Position numbers and translations under genes: made by a program
In this document: positions 4,832 through 6,551 of the stretch, one piece after another
Layout of the letters: the number at the start of each line of letters is the position of its first letter
Position numbering within the stretch: the stretch's first letter is position 1
Assembly: GCA_002719135.1 (NCBI GenBank)
Contig: PBGU01000037.1
Coordinates: 26,341-32,891 of the forward strand
DNA length: 6,551 bases
Reading direction: 5' to 3'
Origin: Gammaproteobacteria bacterium
GTDB taxonomy: Bacteria; Pseudomonadota; Gammaproteobacteria; Pseudomonadales; Azotimanducaceae
Notes under the pieces: model-generated
What the model was told of the DNA's origin: nothing
Databases searched by the model: none
The model's input: only the letters and a program-made list of their open reading frames with translations

Positions 4832-6091
4832 ATGAATCTCACCGTCCGAATACTGATTGGCATGGCAGCGGGTGTACTCGTCGGACTCGCTGTCCAAGGA
4901 TTCACGTCCGATGGCCATTGGATTCAGGCCGTACTTATACAGGACGTGTTTGATGCTGGCGGCAAGGTTTTTATCGCGTCGCTTCGGTTAATGGTTGTAC
5001 CCCTGGTACTTGTGTCTTTAGTGTGCGGCTCGTCAAGCTTGGCGGATGGCGCAAGCATGGGACGGCTGGGCGGAAAGTCGATCGGCCTTTATCTTTTCAC
5101 CACCGCGGTCGCGATATCCTTGGCACTTGGGCTGGCGCTCTTCATTAGCCCCGGGGAGGGTGGGTCCGCCAGCCAAGCGGTCGAATATACGCCGCGGCCG
5201 AGCCCTGGACTGAAAGAAACTTTCCTAAATATTTTTCCAACCAATCCCGTTCGAGCCATGGCCGATGGCAATATGCTACAGATCATTGTTTTTGCATTGC
5301 TCCTGGGTACAGCCCTTGGTCGCTCGGGGGACGCAGGTCAAAGAATTCGATCGCTTTTTGAGGACCTCAATGGGGTCCTCATGCGACTAATCGTAATGCT
5401 CATTAGCCTCGCGCCTTTCGGGGTTTTTTTTCTTATGGCCAAGCTGTTCTCTGAAGTTGGTTGGCGAGACATTATCGAGCTTGGAAAGTACTTCGCGACG
5501 GTAGTTTTAGCGCTGATCATTCACGCATCGGTTGTATATCCAGCTTTGTTGTTATGGCTTGCGAAAACGAATCCCCTAAAGTTCTACCAGAAAATGCGAG
5601 AACCGATGCTTTTTGCGTTTAGTACTTCGTCGAGTGGAGCGACATTGCCGGTGACCTTGCGCACGGTGGAAAAGAAATTAGGTGTGGATAACAGCATCGC
5701 TTCCTTTTCGGTTCCATTGGGAGCGACCATCAATATGGATGGCACGGCGATTATGCAAGGCGTGGCCACGGTCTTCATCGCGCAATACTTTCACGTTGAC
5801 CTTGTCTTTACAGACTATTTGATGGTCATACTTACTGCCACGATGGCGTCGGTTGGGACGGCGGCGGTGCCGGGCGTTGGGTTGATAATGTTGACGATGG
5901 TTCTCACTCAGGTCGGGTTGCCGGTGGAGGGCATCGCGTTGATTATTGGTGTGGATCGGCTGCTCGATATGACACGTACGGCGGTTAATGTTGCGGGTGA
6001 CGCGACGGTGGCGACAATAGTCGCGCATTCGGAAAAGAAGCTTGATCGATCAGTGTTAGATGACCCTGACGCGGGTCGAGCCAATCCCTAA
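4832..6091 (+). CDS. Sodium/proton:dicarboxylate or amino-acid symporter (SDF/DAACS family, GltPh fold)
   Basis: This inner-membrane elevator-type secondary transporter imports an acidic amino acid or dicarboxylate with cations. The 419 residues match the family length. Hairpin 1 carries the serine-rich FSTSSSGATLPVT (263-275). Helix 7 has NMDGTAIMQG (301-310), the sodium-binding NMDGT. Hairpin 2 has SVGTAAVPGVGLIMLTMVL (340-358). Helix 8 reads DRLLDMTRTAVNVAGD (375-390), with Asp379, Arg382, Thr383, Asn386 and Asp390 at the places of GltPh Asp394, Arg397, Thr398, Asn401 and Asp405. Arg382 is the residue that reads the side-chain carboxylate, so an acidic substrate (glutamate, aspartate or similar) is favoured over a neutral one. 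The exact substrate cannot be told. The ATG at 4832 is preceded by TAGGA (4817-4821) inside the end of the rubredoxin gene. The short charged C-terminus (401-419) lacks any extra domain. It converges on recG. Confidence 0.94.
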   Translation: MNLTVRILIGMAAGVLVGLAVQGFTSDGHWIQAVLIQDVFDAGGKVFIASLRLMVVPLVLVSLVCGSSSLADGASMGRLGGKSIGLYLFTTAVAISLALGLALFISPGEGGSASQAVEYTPRPSPGLKETFLNIFPTNPVRAMADGNMLQIIVFALLLGTALGRSGDAGQRIRSLFEDLNGVLMRLIVMLISLAPFGVFFLMAKLFSEVGWRDIIELGKYFATVVLALIIHASVVYPALLLWLAKTNPLKFYQKMREPMLFAFSTSSSGATLPVTLRTVEKKLGVDNSIASFSVPLGATINMDGTAIMQGVATVFIAQYFHVDLVFTDYLMVILTATMASVGTAAVPGVGLIMLTMVLTQVGLPVEGIALIIGVDRLLDMTRTAVNVAGDATVATIVAHSEKKLDRSVLDDPDAGRANP

Positions 6092-6104
6092 CCGCGAAAT
6101 GACG

Positions 6105-6551
6105 CTAGACCGCCGCATACTCGGTCTCTACCGGCGTCCAGGTTTTGATTATTGCCTCGGCAGCACCCGCATCGGCTTTACGCATCGTATCACCAGTTTG
6201 AACGACCTCCTTGAATAGTGATAGGTCGCGACTAAGGTCGGAAACACGAAATTGTCGCTCACCCGTTTGACGGGTCCCCATAATGTCACCCGGGCCTCGA
6301 AGTTCGAGATCTTTTTCTGCGATCAGAAACCCGTCGTTGGTCTCACGCATCACGTTTAAACGCGCTTTTGCCAGTTCCGTCAGTGGGGCTTCGTAGAGCA
6401 AAGTGCAGTGACTCGGGTGGTGTCCGCGGCCAATCCGACCCCGCAATTGGTGGAGTTGAGCCAGGCCCAAACGATCTGGGTCATCAATTACCATGTGGGT
6501 TGCGTTAGGAACGTCAACGCCAACCTCTACAACCGTGGTTGCGACCAACAA
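6105..6551 (-). CDS. recG: ATP-dependent DNA helicase RecG, C-terminal part (5' end outside window)
   Basis: RecG is a superfamily 2 double-strand DNA translocase that remodels stalled replication forks and branched recombination intermediates. The frame is open to the right edge, so this is the last 148 residues or so, with the wedge domain and motifs I-IV missing from view. Visible are motif V (ATTVVEVGVDVPNA, fragment residues 4-17), motif VI (QLHQLRGRIGRG, 32-43, with the arginine finger region) and the RecG-specific TRG region (EKDLELRGPGDIMGTRQTG, 79-97), which couples ATP hydrolysis to translocation. The C-terminus, ending in WTPVETEYAAV, follows the E. coli protein nearly residue for residue in pattern (WMPETERY). 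The TTG at the window edge encodes an internal leucine and is not a start. The TAG stop lies 13 bases from the symporter stop. Confidence 0.96.
   Translation of the reverse strand: MLVATTVVEVGVDVPNATHMVIDDPDRLGLAQLHQLRGRIGRGHHPSHCTLLYEAPLTELAKARLNVMRETNDGFLIAEKDLELRGPGDIMGTRQTGERQFRVSDLSRDLSLFKEVVQTGDTMRKADAGAAEAIIKTWTPVETEYAAV
6107..6127. repeat. 6-bp inverted repeat at the recG 3' end; weak terminator candidate
   Basis: AGACCG (6107-6112) and CGGTCT (6122-6127) form a perfect inverted repeat around a 9-base loop, covering the recG stop and last codons. On the recG strand only a short T-run (ATTT) follows, about ten bases away. On the symporter strand TTTT appears about 15 bases later. It could slow or end either convergent transcript, but the stem is short and it may be chance. 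Confidence 0.25.

Noticed and set aside
4546..4905. 119-codon minus-strand open frame covering the divergent region and rubredoxin
   Set aside because: It overlaps rubredoxin and the symporter start antisense and has no recognisable domain. It cannot be ubiC, which has a different sequence and length.
6070..6096. Imperfect inverted repeat CGCGGGT / ACCGCG around the symporter stop
   Set aside because: It needs a bulge, has no T-run, and most of it is coding. Too weak for a terminator call.
1..6551. Mobile element, defence system, CRISPR array or biosynthetic cluster
   Set aside because: No transposase, integrase, nuclease, toxin or repeat array was found. Every stretch is filled by recognisable housekeeping or transport genes.

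Overview
This is an ordinary, densely packed chromosomal window, most likely from a gammaproteobacterium, possibly an uncultured or marine one. The evidence is protein similarity judged from memory. The UvrD C-terminus, the RecG C-terminus and UbiA all read very close to their Escherichia coli counterparts, including the UvrD C-terminal Tudor-like tail and the RecG TRG motif. Base composition is moderate and looks uniform. I see no tRNA, rRNA, CRISPR array, insertion sequence, phage gene or origin. No gene-free stretch exceeds about 90 bases.

Layout from left to right. The 3' part of uvrD (+) runs in from outside the window. Two bases later comes dctP (+), a TRAP substrate-binding protein that starts with a lipoprotein signal. 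It converges, with a 9-base gap, on a minus-strand block read right to left as ubiA, dctQ, dctM. In that block dctQ overlaps the ubiA stop by 4 bases and dctM overlaps dctQ by 8 bases. An 88-base divergent intergenic region (4569-4656) separates ubiA from a 55-residue rubredoxin gene (+). The rubredoxin gene is followed 7 bases later by a sodium:dicarboxylate/amino-acid (SDF/DAACS) symporter (+). The symporter converges, with a 13-base gap, on the 3' end of recG (-), which runs off the right edge.

Functionally the window mixes DNA repair (uvrD, recG), ubiquinone synthesis (ubiA), a one-iron electron carrier (rubredoxin) and two uptake systems for organic anions. One is a complete three-part TRAP transporter of the mannitol/chloroaromatic/2-oxoacid type. 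The other is a one-component symporter of the GltPh fold. All three TRAP parts belong to the same subfamily, so they probably work together even though the binding protein lies on the opposite strand, in line with uvrD, while the membrane subunits are tied translationally to ubiA.

I do not see a clearly new biological system. The points most worth following are the split TRAP locus, its lipoprotein binding subunit with an inner-membrane retention signal, and the coupling of the TRAP permease to ubiA. The last raises a testable idea about import of a ubiquinone precursor or of 2-oxoacids.
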